A DNA stretch of 64,000 bases, taken from the NCBI RefSeq assembly GCF_037975245.1, contig NC_092577.1, forward strand, positions 31,990,398 to 32,054,397. The letters run 5' to 3'. The stretch is from Apostichopus japonicus. Taxonomy: Eukaryota; Echinodermata; Holothuroidea; Aspidochirotida; Stichopodidae. Shown in pieces: positions 26,669-37,838 of this stretch. The first letter of the stretch is position 1. Every line of letters starts with the position of its first letter. Under the pieces are notes generated by a model. The model was not told where the DNA came from, did no database searches, and saw only the letters and a list, made by a program, of their open reading frames with translations. A program made the translations under genes and the position numbers.

Positions 26669-27859
26669 GTTTATGTACAATTGACTGTACCTTCTCCATC
26701 CTCCCCCATACGTCCCCCACATATACGCCCCCCCCCCCCGTTAAATTTCTTGAATGCGATCAAGTATTTATATCGTAATAACAATAATGTAACTTTGTCG
26801 GCGGCTGCGCAATGTGTGTTACGTTTGAATACGATGTTCGCGAATGTCATTATCTCCAAGTATTTTCATATTCATTTAACATTCATGTGCTGCTTCAAAT
26901 AATTTTAACCGAATAATTTGAAGGGAAAATATCATATCTATTGCAATTGTTAGCATGGCAACATCAGATTTTCGCCTCCTGTTTTAAAAGTTGGGGTGGG
27001 ATGGGGCTGGGCTGACCACTCTGCCCCTATCAGATCGATGCCCTTGACAGTAATGGGGGGAGGGGGAAGGGAGGGGTAAATGCTTCATAAGACTTTCAAG
27101 CAGGGAATACCATGAAAGAAGCGCAGTGTACATCACATATAGTGGATGCTCCTTTTCAAAAAAATGTTATTGAAATATTTTGTGGGTGTTGCTTTCGACA
27201 CTCTTGCTCGGAAAGAGATACTACAGCGTTTTGTATTATATATTACTCAATACATGTTACGGGAAAAAATATGAAAAATTGCATACAATTTATACCCAGC
27301 TCCAAGTTCATATATAGTGATCCCCATATATTGATTGAACAATAAATCAATCAATGTCTTATACACACAATCAGACTCGACCTCCTTAAAATTTTAATTA
27401 CAATGTTAACGGTAGCTTAGACTAAGGGCGATGGGGGGGGGGGGGGTGGAGGCGGAGTATAGCTTAGCTTGTTATGGTTGTTAATAGTACCATTCCACTA
27501 GCAATGTAAACAAAAGTGGCAATAGAATTTTCCCCGTCAAAACGACACTGTACAAGTTTTATACAAAGAGCGAGACATCTTTTCTTTTTGTTCTCGAATG
27601 CGCTTACGTTTCGGGAATTGTTTAAATAAAAAATTAAGGTTTATAACTCAAGCTGGTGTATATAGGTCTCGGATTGTTTTTTCTTACCCACAAAGAGATG
27701 AAGACATAAGTTAAACAGAGTAGTTTCTTTTCCTTTCTCTTCTCTTCTAGAGAATAAAAATAAAAAATATATAAAAAAAACCTGCTAATAATTTATGGGA
27801 CCCAAACACGTAAACCACGAGATTTCTTCATGGTTAAGAGTTGACATATATACGTATAG

Positions 27860-27945
27860 AAGAACAGAGGGTGGATCGAACCCGCACAGCCTAACTTCAT
27901 TGTATCGAACACGGTTAACTAATTAATAACGACGCCCGCTAGTAA
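27860..27945 (-). repeat. tRNA-like fragment (SINE head or tRNA pseudogene)
   Basis: On the minus strand GCGGGTTCGATCCACC is a good B box / T-arm, preceded by TTAATTAGTTAACCGTG, a poor A box. Arms do not pair into a convincing cloverleaf, so it is not called as a functional tRNA. Confidence 0.35.
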
Positions 27946-29811
27946 TTTATTACTTTAACATTGACTACACAGGCATACTGGTGAAACTATTCGTAAATTC
28001 CTATTTTATTATTTGCGAGATATTGCTAGTTTGAAGTTTCACACTTATGTATATACCGGGGGAAAAAAAGTTGAACTTGAAGCAAACATACAGGCACGAT
28101 GTCACAATAATTGTACACTTACTCAAATTAAATTGTTGACTCCTTTTACGGACATAGCAGATTTATTGCAGAAAATTGTGAAAATCTTAATTTATATATA
28201 AAAAAAGAGTTATGTTTAACAATCGACGGAAAGATGTACAAATTACACAACTTTCTTCAAAGTAGACACATTATGGACCGACTCCCCCCCCCTCCACCTC
28301 TACCTCCCTCCCGTCACACTCCACCTCCCTTACCCCCCTCCCCCCTCCTCTCGTTTCCTACCCTCGTGGGTAGCCAATATGTTTGCACAGTCTATTATAG
28401 CATTGCACAGAAACATGTATAATTACCCTACTTTTAGTTTTGTTAGTTGTACTGTATCCTAACCCAGTGCACACATTTTAACATGCAGGTGCTGTATGGT
28501 GTGCTAAAGTAGTACCCCGGCTGGTTCTTTGACAAGACAGTTTAGACGGTCCGGGAAAGAAAACCTAAATTGTGACAGTGTGTATAACTGTTGCGATGTA
28601 GGGGTGCCATTGTAACGCGTTATATTCAATGCGGAAAGAGACAAGCGAACTTTAGTCGGTCAGTCAGTCCAATTATATACACCGTATATCTGTTTACGGA
28701 TTTTTTTTTAAGCTTTAAGACAGTGATTTCACCTCCGCTGAACACATTTGAATACAGGTGGTGCTTTGCAAGAAGAGGGAATGGCTATCGGTTCACCGAA
28801 AAGTTGTCGTGATAAACAGAAGCTAAAATATAAGAGAGAGAGAAGGGGGGGGGGTACAGAGAGAAAGAGAGGAATAATTGCTGCGTCTTAATTAGCAACT
28901 TGTAAATAAACAGCCAGTAAAACAAGGGCGTGGCTGATGTGTCCTTGAACTAAGCCAATGTATGAAACTGGCAGGGTCGCGTGCTACAAAATGAAGCGAA
29001 TACTCTTTGTGACTGACGAAAAGGTAGCCAAATAGATTTTATGAAAGAGAAATAGAGAAACAAAGTCGACCAACGCTCCGAAAGTTTTTTACCCCTTCAA
29101 CGATTACTGAATGCGATCAGTCTACTAAAATAATCTTGTATTTTATATCTTCATCCGGCGTTCATATAGCAATGAATGGAAAGGGAGTCCCGTACCGAGA
29201 AAGGCGATTGAAGAATTTTGATTCTTTTGTTAAACTATCTTAGTATCAACTTGCCACAACGGGTATTAATGATACAAAACCCCCTCGAATCGATACGCCA
29301 CGAGAATGATCTTCCCCACGTGGCAAAAAAAAACTTGAAAAGCTTGAAGAGTTTCAGACATGACAAAAGAAAGCCAGTAGGTCGAATTTTTACCAGCCAA
29401 GGAGATTAGAAAGTGGCCACGCGAGTTGGATTAGAGGGAACGGAACGTGCATTCAAGTGAGCAATTTGTTAACTTGAGATTTGATCTGTTGGCTAAACGA
29501 TATCCATATCAAAATTGTAACATTGCATAGAGACAATGCATGGTTGTATATAGCCTAATGCTTAGGCTCAAGAGCCTACCATTGACATTGGTCGGACAAA
29601 AGCTTAGCAGTAATGACAATGATAAATCGGGAAAGGAATGAGATATACTCAAGGTTTTTTTCGTTTTTTGTTTTGTTTTGTATTAAATCAATTAGATCGT
29701 TAATAGAACAATATGTTTCTATTATAGATGTTACCCACGATAATTGGCGTGTATCTGCGGTTACTAAATCGGACAGGAATTGATTTTGATCAACTTTTAC
29801 TCTCTTAAAAT

Positions 29812-29995
29812 GTTAGACTGAAGAATTCAGTCTTCTTTGAGACTGAAATTTTTTTCAGTGTTATACACTGAGTTTAGACTGAGAAACACTCTACTTAGAC
29901 TGTATTATCAGTTACACCGTTCAGTCGCTGTTTTGGACTGACTTTATTAACCAATCAGCTAATCACATGTGGCATGTCATCTTACCATTTTCAGT
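29812..29995. repeat. left subterminal AGACTGA/TCAGTCT array
   Basis: Many copies of AGACTGAA, ACTGA, TTCAGTC and variants in both orientations. Such arrays are commonly transposase-binding sites; that role is inferred here. Confidence 0.75.
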
Positions 29996-30246
29996 CTCTG
30001 TATTCCACTGAAAAATGTATCCAATCAGAGAACAGAAATGCGCCTACGTCATCCGAAAACTTGCAAATACGCCGTACAAAAATAAGTGTGACAACGAGCG
30101 CTACAACTTGTGTACATATATACTACTATATTCTTCGCTTAGCCAGGTACTCGCTGTACTGTACGTACGCACGCCGTACACACAGCTAGGCATGAACGAG
30201 ACAGACGACCGTATGTCTAAGCCAGAGTAAAGGTTATAAATTAGCA

Positions 30247-30316
30247 ATGGCTGAGTCTTTAAGAACTTTTCTTACAAATAAAGGTTTCCACGAAGAAGTG
30301 ATAACAGTGTTCGAGG
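30247..30316 (+). CDS. candidate first exon of element-borne gene, SAM-like start
   Basis: ATG at 30247 opens 23 codons (MAESLRTFLTNKGFHEEVITV...) before a good splice donor G|GTATGT at 30317. The residues resemble the start of a SAM-like helical domain in multi-copy genes of marine invertebrates; this is recognition from memory. Upstream sequence 30040-30240 is richer in CG and could be a promoter. The following exons were not found intact, so it is probably a remnant. Confidence 0.4.
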
Positions 30317-30469
30317 GTATGTATGTATGTTTTTTGTTGTTTTCCAATTAATACAGAATAAAAGCTTGGCAGTTCGTAACGTTAGTTATTCTAGGCTTGT
30401 GCGCGAGGTAGGCCTAGCTAGGCTGTACTATAGCAAATAGGGCCTAGGCTGTTGTTATAATTGGTGGGG

Positions 30470-31085
30470 CCTATTAACACGATCGTCGGGCGAATAAGCA
30501 CGCCGGTCCTGCATATGTACCCGATCGTCGGGCAAATCAGCCCGCCTGTCCTGCGTATGTACCCGATCGTCGGGCAAATCAGCCCGCCTGTCCTGCATAT
30601 GTACCCGATCGTCGGGCGAATAAGCACGCTTGTCCTGCAGTATGTACTCGATCGTCCCAAAATGAATCTAGGCTAGGTTAACCTCATAACAAATACTTGG
30701 ACATAATGCTCAAGAAATTGCAAAACACAGTACTATTATGCATAGATTGTAAGCACCCTTAATTATTTGAAAAATGTAGTGACTGCTACAGCCATTACAG
30801 CATGAAGCTATCACGGTACCAGATCGTTGGGCAAATTAGCCCGCCTGTCCTGCATATGAACCCAATCGTCGGGGGAATAAGCACGCTTGTCAGGACTGCA
30901 ATATGTACTCGATCGTCCCAAATGAATCTAGGCTAGGTTAACCTCATAACAAATACTTGAACATAATAATGCTCAAGAAATTGCAAAACACAGTACTATT
31001 ATGCATAGATTGTAAGCACCCTTAATTATTTGAAAAAATGTAGTGACTTCTACAGCCATTACAGCATGAAGCTAACACGATTCTG
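30470..31085. repeat. 42-bp minisatellite with 261-bp higher-order duplication
   Basis: Units of 42 bases (core CCCGATCGTCGGGCAAATCA) repeat from 30470 to 30655. The last unit plus about 200 bases of unique flank is then duplicated, with a spacing of 261 bases (GATCGTCCC at 30650 and 30911). The 42-base unit is open in all codons as a 14-residue repeat, but this is a by-product of the period. Confidence 0.88.
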
Positions 31086-31745
31086 TTAAACCATTACCAT
31101 TGTATTTAAATCATGTGGAAACTGGAAAAGAATTGGTATGCTTTTGTTATTTTATTAAACATATAGTGGGCCATCAGTCTTTATTATAAGATTTTACAGT
31201 AATATTACCATTCACTAATGTTATGAAATCAGTTTCTTTTACAAGCAGATAGACATATTAGTGAAATCAGTAGGCTAAAATGTAAATCATATTCCTTGTT
31301 CACTGGTTTTCTATGCTGATGTAATGGAATCAGGAGATGTCATGAACAATTTATCCTTAAAAAGAGAAATTTCTGAAAACAACTAACAACAAACCTTGCT
31401 TGGTAACCATGTACCTGCCAAAATCAACATGATAACCCATAAATGTTAGGTTGAATTTGAATCCACCTTCACATAACACATCTCACCCGCCATGGATGAC
31501 ATATTGCTGCCTATCGTGAATTGATATATCTCCTTTGTACAATGCCAGTCATGTTCTTGTTTCTCCATTCTCTCCTAAATATTATTCTAGTCTAGTCTCT
31601 CTACCTCTCAACATATCTTTTTTTAAGAATGTTTTGATTTATACTATATTGCTTGTCCTTTATCACATTTATTTTTATCTTCACCAAACAGGAGGGCACA
31701 GATATTGAGAGTGCAGCACAGGGCAGACAAGGACAATATTGACAG

Positions 31746-31988
31746 CCTTTCATCCTATCTCTTGGACCAGAATTGAACCCCAAACAATTCTTCATTGTGG
31801 CAGATAAACTGGCCATTCCAGCTGGGACAGAGGCGTAGAACAGACATTTTACATAGACTATGCTCCCCCTCTACAACACTAGTTTTGTGAGTTCCATGCT
31901 TCCATGGTGTATGGAATTTTGCAACCAACAGAAGTGAAGTCTCTCGTCCGTATCCATGCCACATCTATAAGGGCAGCCAGCATGGAGT
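31746..31988 (+). pseudogene. decayed ORF inside the TIR element
   Basis: One frame reads SLGPELNPKQFFIVADKLAI then stops at 31836. The reading then appears to continue in another frame as FYIDYAPPLQ, a stop, and ASMVYGILQPTEVKSLVRI. The composition and pattern look like protein, not random sequence, but the frame is broken by at least one frameshift and one stop. The family is not identified with certainty. It lies downstream of the candidate exon at 30247 on the same strand. Confidence 0.4.
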
Positions 31989-32064
31989 TACTTCAAGGAG
32001 TGAATGTTACTTTTTTATTGCTCTGTAGTCCGGAACCACGTGTGTCAGCATGGAGTAGCTTTAA

Positions 32065-32423
32065 AAGGGTGTGAAGACTCGCGCAAAAAGAACGTCTAAT
32101 GCCGGTAATCTGACCTAGTTTCGAATGAGGTGTAACAGAAGTGTTAGACACTGCCATCGATCCCAGAAAATACAAACACAGCTTGCTACCGTCGGTAATT
32201 AGACACTAGTGTACAGTCAGTACATACAGCTACGGTCAATACCCACAGCACAGTGTATAAACGATACAGCGATGAACATCTCAGGTCCAGCTAAAGATAT
32301 CAAGGTATCACGTTTCATTACTGTCTGTCTTTTTTAGCGACACGAACAAACATCACTTGCAAGCAACAGAAAGTTAACTTTTTCAGATGGCTGCATGCTG
32401 TTTGGGACAAATCTTCAATGCCT
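32065..32423. mobile_element. TTAA-flanked MITE, copy 2, nested in TIR element
   Basis: Reverse-orientation relative of 9808-10168. TTAA sits at 32061-32064 and 32424-32427, with GTGTGAAGACTCGCGC at the left end. The interior (ACCTAGTTTCGAATGAGGTG, TACCGTCGGTAATTAGACAC) matches copy 1 closely. Confidence 0.85.
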
Positions 32424-33645
32424 TTAAGGAGTAACTAACACATACCCTAAAACGTTAAATTGATTACCCGGAGTTTACAAACAGTTTTATATGAATAGGG
32501 AGGGCTCCAGAAATAAATATTTAATTGATTTTTGGTTTTTAAAAATGTTTTTTAATGATACTGATCTAATTATGAATGTAATTAAACAAACACCTAGTTG
32601 CCAAAAAAACTTTGTATGATTTTTCGAGCATGTTATTTTAATGTTTACTTTAATGTTCCTACATTTCACTGCACTCACTATGTTGAAGGTTTATTTAATT
32701 AAGCAATTAATTAAGCTAATATTATTTATTGTGCACAATATTCCATAATTTGTTCCATGAAAAGCAAGTAACCTGATTATTATAAAGTCAGTAACTGTAG
32801 AAAATTCCATTTGAGAATATCCTTTCCTCATTATTCCCCCCCCCCATTTTTTTAAAATTTTAGTGATGTAATGAGTCAAAACTGTTTTCAATTTTTTAGT
32901 CGACTCTCGAGTGACATTTCTTTTTCAGCTAGAGGCCGACATTAAAGGATTCACATGAGATAATTTATAAAACTTTAAAATTTGATTGAAATCACAATCA
33001 AAATCACTATATATGATTACTATCAGAAAGTTAAGAAATAATTGAGGGTGGTATAATAGTCACATGTACTGTTTTTGCATACAAATTTGCTTTATATGAA
33101 TGCCATATCATGAAATCGTGAATGCAGTATATAATAGTTCATGTTTATCTAATAGCCATTATGAAGTTTGTGCCATTCTGTTAACTGCTTGTAGTATGTT
33201 GTTTTGTGTGTGCTGGATAATGACTTTCAGCAATCGCCAATCTATATCATTGAAACACAAAGTATTAAATGTTCACCGCACTGATATATAGTTTGACCAT
33301 TCCTAATATTTTATAAATAACCTGCTGAAAAGTTGTCATATGTTTTCCCCATTTTGAAATCATTCTAAGAAAATTGTTGCTACTATACATTAATGATTCA
33401 CAACTGGAAAAAAGGCAATGTACCAGATCCATTGTACTATCGTCGTGTTTCCATCATATCCCTTTTGTAAAGGCAGGATCGTATAGTTACTATATCCTTT
33501 ACAGTGGAAAATTTAAAGTTCAGTGAGATCGGGAGATGGGATCAGCTGGGTATATAACCACTCAATTTACAGCTGTGTTGTCAATGAATTCCAGGGTATT
33601 ACCACCTGGTGGTGACATACAGAGAATTTAAAGTGCTTTCTGTTA

Positions 33646-33748
33646 CAGTGGTGTTGCCAGACATTTGAATCTTGGTTGGTGATATGTCTATTTGTGAATT
33701 CCTTCTCGGGGGAGGGGTTCCCCAGGCCACCCATTGGCGACACCACTG
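33646..33748. mobile_element. 103-bp hAT-like mini element, nested
   Basis: Ends CAGTGGTGTTGCCAGAC and GGCGACACCACTG are inverted repeats. Flanks TTCTGTTA and ATCTGTTC match at six of eight bases, a decayed duplication. It lies within the 29798-34628 element. Confidence 0.65.
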
Positions 33749-34185
33749 ATCTGTTCTCAGCTTACCTAATCCTTTCCAAAAAAATTAAAGAACATTTTAG
33801 ATCCAGGCCAATTCAAGCAGAAATTTGACAGATTAATATTGAACTGAAAATATGTCACTGTTATGTAAAGTATCTTTATAATTTGAACGTTTGTTGCAAA
33901 GATAACATGTTTTGTTGAACATCCCTCAGAATATTGTAGTTTTGATTTCTGTTTTTTTTTAATATATTAAAAATTATATAAGAATATATAAGTGGGTTAG
34001 TGGGAATAAAATTACTGTTCGGTGGATATTGACAATTATATTTCTTGATGGAATACCATTTTTAATGTACTTTGTGTGTGACTGTCACAATGATTTTCTG
34101 GTCTTTATAGCCTAACATGATTGGATGTGAAGGTGAAGTCACTCCATGAAGTAGCACCTTTCAGTAAATTCCCCTGCATTAACAG

Positions 34186-34266
34186 ATCATTGAATGTTGT
34201 CTTGATGACCTTAACTGCATCTTTATTGAAGAATTCCAGCACTTAGCCAACACGGAGGATCTATAG
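34186..34266 (+). pseudogene. possible terminal exon of element-borne gene
   Basis: After CATTAACAG an in-frame stretch of 26 codons, IIECCLDDLNCIFIEEFQH..., ends in TAG at 34264. It lies just before the right subterminal array, where a last exon would be expected. The splice site is weak and there is no family match, so this is speculative. Confidence 0.2.
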
Positions 34267-34327
34267 AAAAGCTTGTTCAATCCAGAATTTGCAATTTATA
34301 AAATTGACAGTATAGCTGTGATGTGTA

Positions 34328-34610
34328 ATAATTCAGTCTAAAGGACCGACTGTTCAGTCTGATATCAGTCTTATAGACTGAAAGTATTCAATCTTATTAA
34401 GACTGGTGCTGCAATAAATCAGTCTAAACTGCTGACTGTTCAGTCTAAAGTGGTTTGATTTTCAGTCTATTAGACTGAAGAGTATTTAGTCTAATTAAGA
34501 CTGACCTTCAGTCTTTACATTTCAGACTGGAATTCAGTCTAAGTAGTCTGATCCCTTATCCCATCCATCATTAGACTGAAATTTCAGTCGATTAGACTGA
34601 AATTTCAGTC
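34328..34610. repeat. right subterminal AGACTGA/TCAGTCT array
   Basis: About twenty copies of AGACTGA or TCAGTCT in alternating orientation, denser than at the left end. The array ends at the right terminal repeat. Confidence 0.8.
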
Positions 34611-34649
34611 TCTCATTTTAAGAGAGTAAGTAGCCAGTATCACTGTCTC

Positions 34650-34720
34650 CAGGGGCGTTGCCAGGGGCGAAGTCTTGTGATTGCGGGGGAGGGGGGAGTG
34701 CCCAATCATAAATTCGAACA
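34650..34720 (+). mobile_element. one-ended hAT-like terminus
   Basis: CAGGGGCGTTGCCAGGGGCG resembles a hAT-type left end, but no matching right end was found downstream. It begins 21 bases after the large TIR element. Confidence 0.3.
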
Positions 34721-37717
34721 AGAAACATAATTTCCCAACTGGGTGGATTCGTAGGTTAATGCTTACTGATAAAAATCTTCTTTACTGTATTAGTAAAGGT
34801 GTCCTATACTGTAGGTAACATTATAGTCATACCTTTACTTGCGAAATGAACACCGCGTGAACACGTACAAATCCCTCATTGAAATTCCATGTTCGAAAAT
34901 TTCAGCAGCATAACACTAATGTGTTGTCAATTCTTTGTACCTTAAATATGCTATGTCGGGTACTTAGTAATATGCTAAGGTGCTAAATCGAACGCCAAAT
35001 TGGCCGTATTAATTCAGACAATGTTAAACTAGTTAGTTTGTAATAATTTTAACTTTATAATACAAGGAGCTAGAAACAAGATTTCAGTTAATTGTATTGT
35101 AAGTTCGAATTCCGTCAGATTTTGTAATAATGTAAGCCCAAACTTAGAAATATTACTAATAGCCTAATATTATTGACTAAGAAATCAGCGTTATCCTATA
35201 TCAAGTCAGTGTGCGACCAGCTTAAATTACTTTAAGAAATGTTGCATAGATAAAATTCTCCAACTTCCATGTTTTTCAACACTGACTTTCCAACTATTCA
35301 AGTTAAAGATACTAGCTAATAATAGGGGTGAGACACCCCACCCCCACCCCCACCCCACCCCCCTCCTGTAGCGATCATGTCGCTTAGCCTTCAGAGTTGA
35401 AGTGGACTATGCCACTAAGAGTAAATGTGCTTAATAGTTTCTTTGCTGAAACTAGTCTAACTGGAAACTTATAGCGGAATTTAATTTTTTTTTTCTGTAA
35501 TGGTTTGTTTTCCTCGTTAATTAATTATAGACCACTAAAATGGGTTCCATTTTTACGTCCCAAAGTGGTATGAGCCTTTCTAATTGGGCACCGAGTTCCC
35601 TGAAGTCAGTGATTCGACAATGAACCTTCATGTGCCCAGTGCAGGCGTGTACATGACCTTTTCAAGGGAGACGGGGTGGGGGGGGGGGCAAATCTAAATC
35701 CCGACTGATGCGATTTTTTCTTTACTTATTTGGCTTTTGTTGTTCCCTATTGTCTTTTATCCCAACAGAAACGAGGATCGATCGGGACTGAACGATCACA
35801 CACATGACATTGACGTTGAAGGGTATTTCTGGTCACTGCATATTCATCATTGCGCTGTTAACGATATACGCGTCCGTATAGCAGCAACAAGCTGCATTAT
35901 TCAAAACCTAGTGGCTTTCTGTTTTTATCCAATAAAATGAATACCCCTCCCTCCCCACGTGACCATACACTACCAGCAAGCTTTAGACTACACATAAGCC
36001 TATGTGTTTATTTTACTGTTTGTTTTCAGTGTGTACCCTCTTTTTCTCTGTTATTCTTTCTTTTTGCTCTTATTCCCTACACCCTCCCCCTTTATTTTTA
36101 CGGGAACCTAATCGATCATTCGAAATAAAAAATCACTTTTCCTAATTTTAACTTAAACCGTCACAATGCTGTCATCATGCTATACATTATGATTATTATT
36201 TTCGTCTTTCTTCTTTTCTACTATTACCCTTCTAAAAAAAAATTGATCAAACATGATTATACTATCAAATGCCAACTAATTGTTTTATAAGAAACTATTG
36301 GGTCAAAAGAAATTAACAGACGATAACTGTAAATTTTCCCACCGGTTTACGCACATGTCAACTGTTTTCCTCCGCATTGTTTTCAGACCGTGGGAGATTA
36401 CAAAATTACCCGTTCTCATCCGTTTTTCAGCCCTTAAATAGACAAGTTTACTCTCTCTTCTTTTCTCTATAATGATCGTTATATATCCCCCCTTCTTTTC
36501 TCACATTTTTTGACTTTAATTTCTATAGAAATTATCGACGTGAGCTTATTGTATTCTGTATTATAGCTGCTGCCAGTTCGTACCGTATATAGACTATATG
36601 TATGCCACGTGTTGGCAGGTGTCCACTGCGTTTGTTCTATTGTCAATAATAGTACGTGTAATACCCTTACATGTCTCAACATTTGCGGCTTTTTTTCTTT
36701 TCTCTTCTTTTCATTAACACTTGCAAAGTGAAGCCAAAAAGTAATACGTAGAAGTCCATTGGCTAAACATTGAGTGTTGTGGAATTACCTTTCTTACCCC
36801 CAAACTCGAGACTTTTGAACTTTTTTAACGAAATAATGACTTCTGATAGAAAAATATGCATGAAATAAAAGGGTCAGGTATACCTCACCGTCGGGGGAAA
36901 GTTGCATTGCAAAACATTTCTTTTATCAAACAGAATTATTTTCCATTGTATATCAATGGTAAATCGACATTCTAATATCAAATATAAACATTGAATAGCT
37001 TTCTTCGTTTTCAAAGTCCTTCGTAATGAAATATGAGGGAAGCGAGGGGTGGGTAACTGACGGTGGGGGGGGGGGTGGAGAGACTGGAATGGTGTTCAAA
37101 TGATGTTGAAATGGGTATAGGGATATGTGTATTATATAGTCTTCATATTTTGTAATATGCATTGGTAGTTAAAGGAAACAAAAACTGCCATCATTATTAG
37201 TCTATGTGATAGCGATAACTATATGATCTTATACAGCTGAACAAACTCTCTTTTTATTTTTGGGAGATAAGACAACCTTCACACACAAGACCGAAGACTT
37301 GATTAAGTCTAGGTATGACATCATCACGCCACATGTTTATATATACTCCAATCAGTTATGTTTTTCTCTTATCCTTTTTGCAATGTTTTATTTCTATTAT
37401 TGAATATGGTTTTAGCTAATTCTGGAAACTGAAATAATGAAGCTTTGGTTAATGATTTAATAAGATGTCGAAGAAGGTGTGGATTAGCCTACCGATTTAC
37501 CGGCTAGAACTCGGCGCTAAACTTGATCCAAGTCGTCGAAGGCGCCGATTTACCCATGATTGTGAAAGAAGCTATAGTTTCTTCCTAGGCGCCAAGTGTT
37601 TTTTTTTTCAAGGTCACTGAGAGCCGACGGGCCAATTTACGCCCCAATCCCGCATTTCCTTTTTGTGCTATGTTCTTGTCAACGGTGTTGTACACCCCTT
37701 TGTCGTTGTCTTTTTAA

Positions 37718-37838
<121 letters not shown>

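Larger units (their letters stand above)
21063..29797. other. intergenic, no host gene recognised
   Basis: Low-complexity runs, the TTA tract and a G-rich minisatellite. A CG-richer patch at about 23480-23660 stands out from the AT-rich surroundings. A diverged tandem pair (around 24960-25015 and 25150-25200, sharing GTAGACTGAAAA) is visible. No exon with family similarity was found. Confidence 0.55.
29798..34628. mobile_element. 4.83-kb TIR element with AGACTGAA subterminal arrays
   Basis: Left end TACTCTCTTAAAATG (29798) and right end CATTTTAAGAGAGTA (34628) are inverted repeats; the outer TA may be the target duplication. The inverted similarity continues as AGACTGAA-nn-TTCAGTC for about 36 bases. 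Beyond this, dense copies of AGACTGA/TCAGTCT occur at 29812-29995 and 34328-34610. The interior has a plausible coding exon (30247), a decayed reading frame (31746-31988), a minisatellite (30470-31085) and two smaller nested elements (32065, 33646). No standard transposase was recognised. A DNA transposon of undetermined superfamily is the simplest explanation. Confidence 0.75.

Noticed and set aside
30418-30676. Repeat-protein frames of 14-residue units, or a CRISPR-like array
   Set aside because: The 42-bp period is divisible by three, so all frames stay open. Units abut without spacers and the genome is eukaryotic, so it is a minisatellite and not CRISPR.
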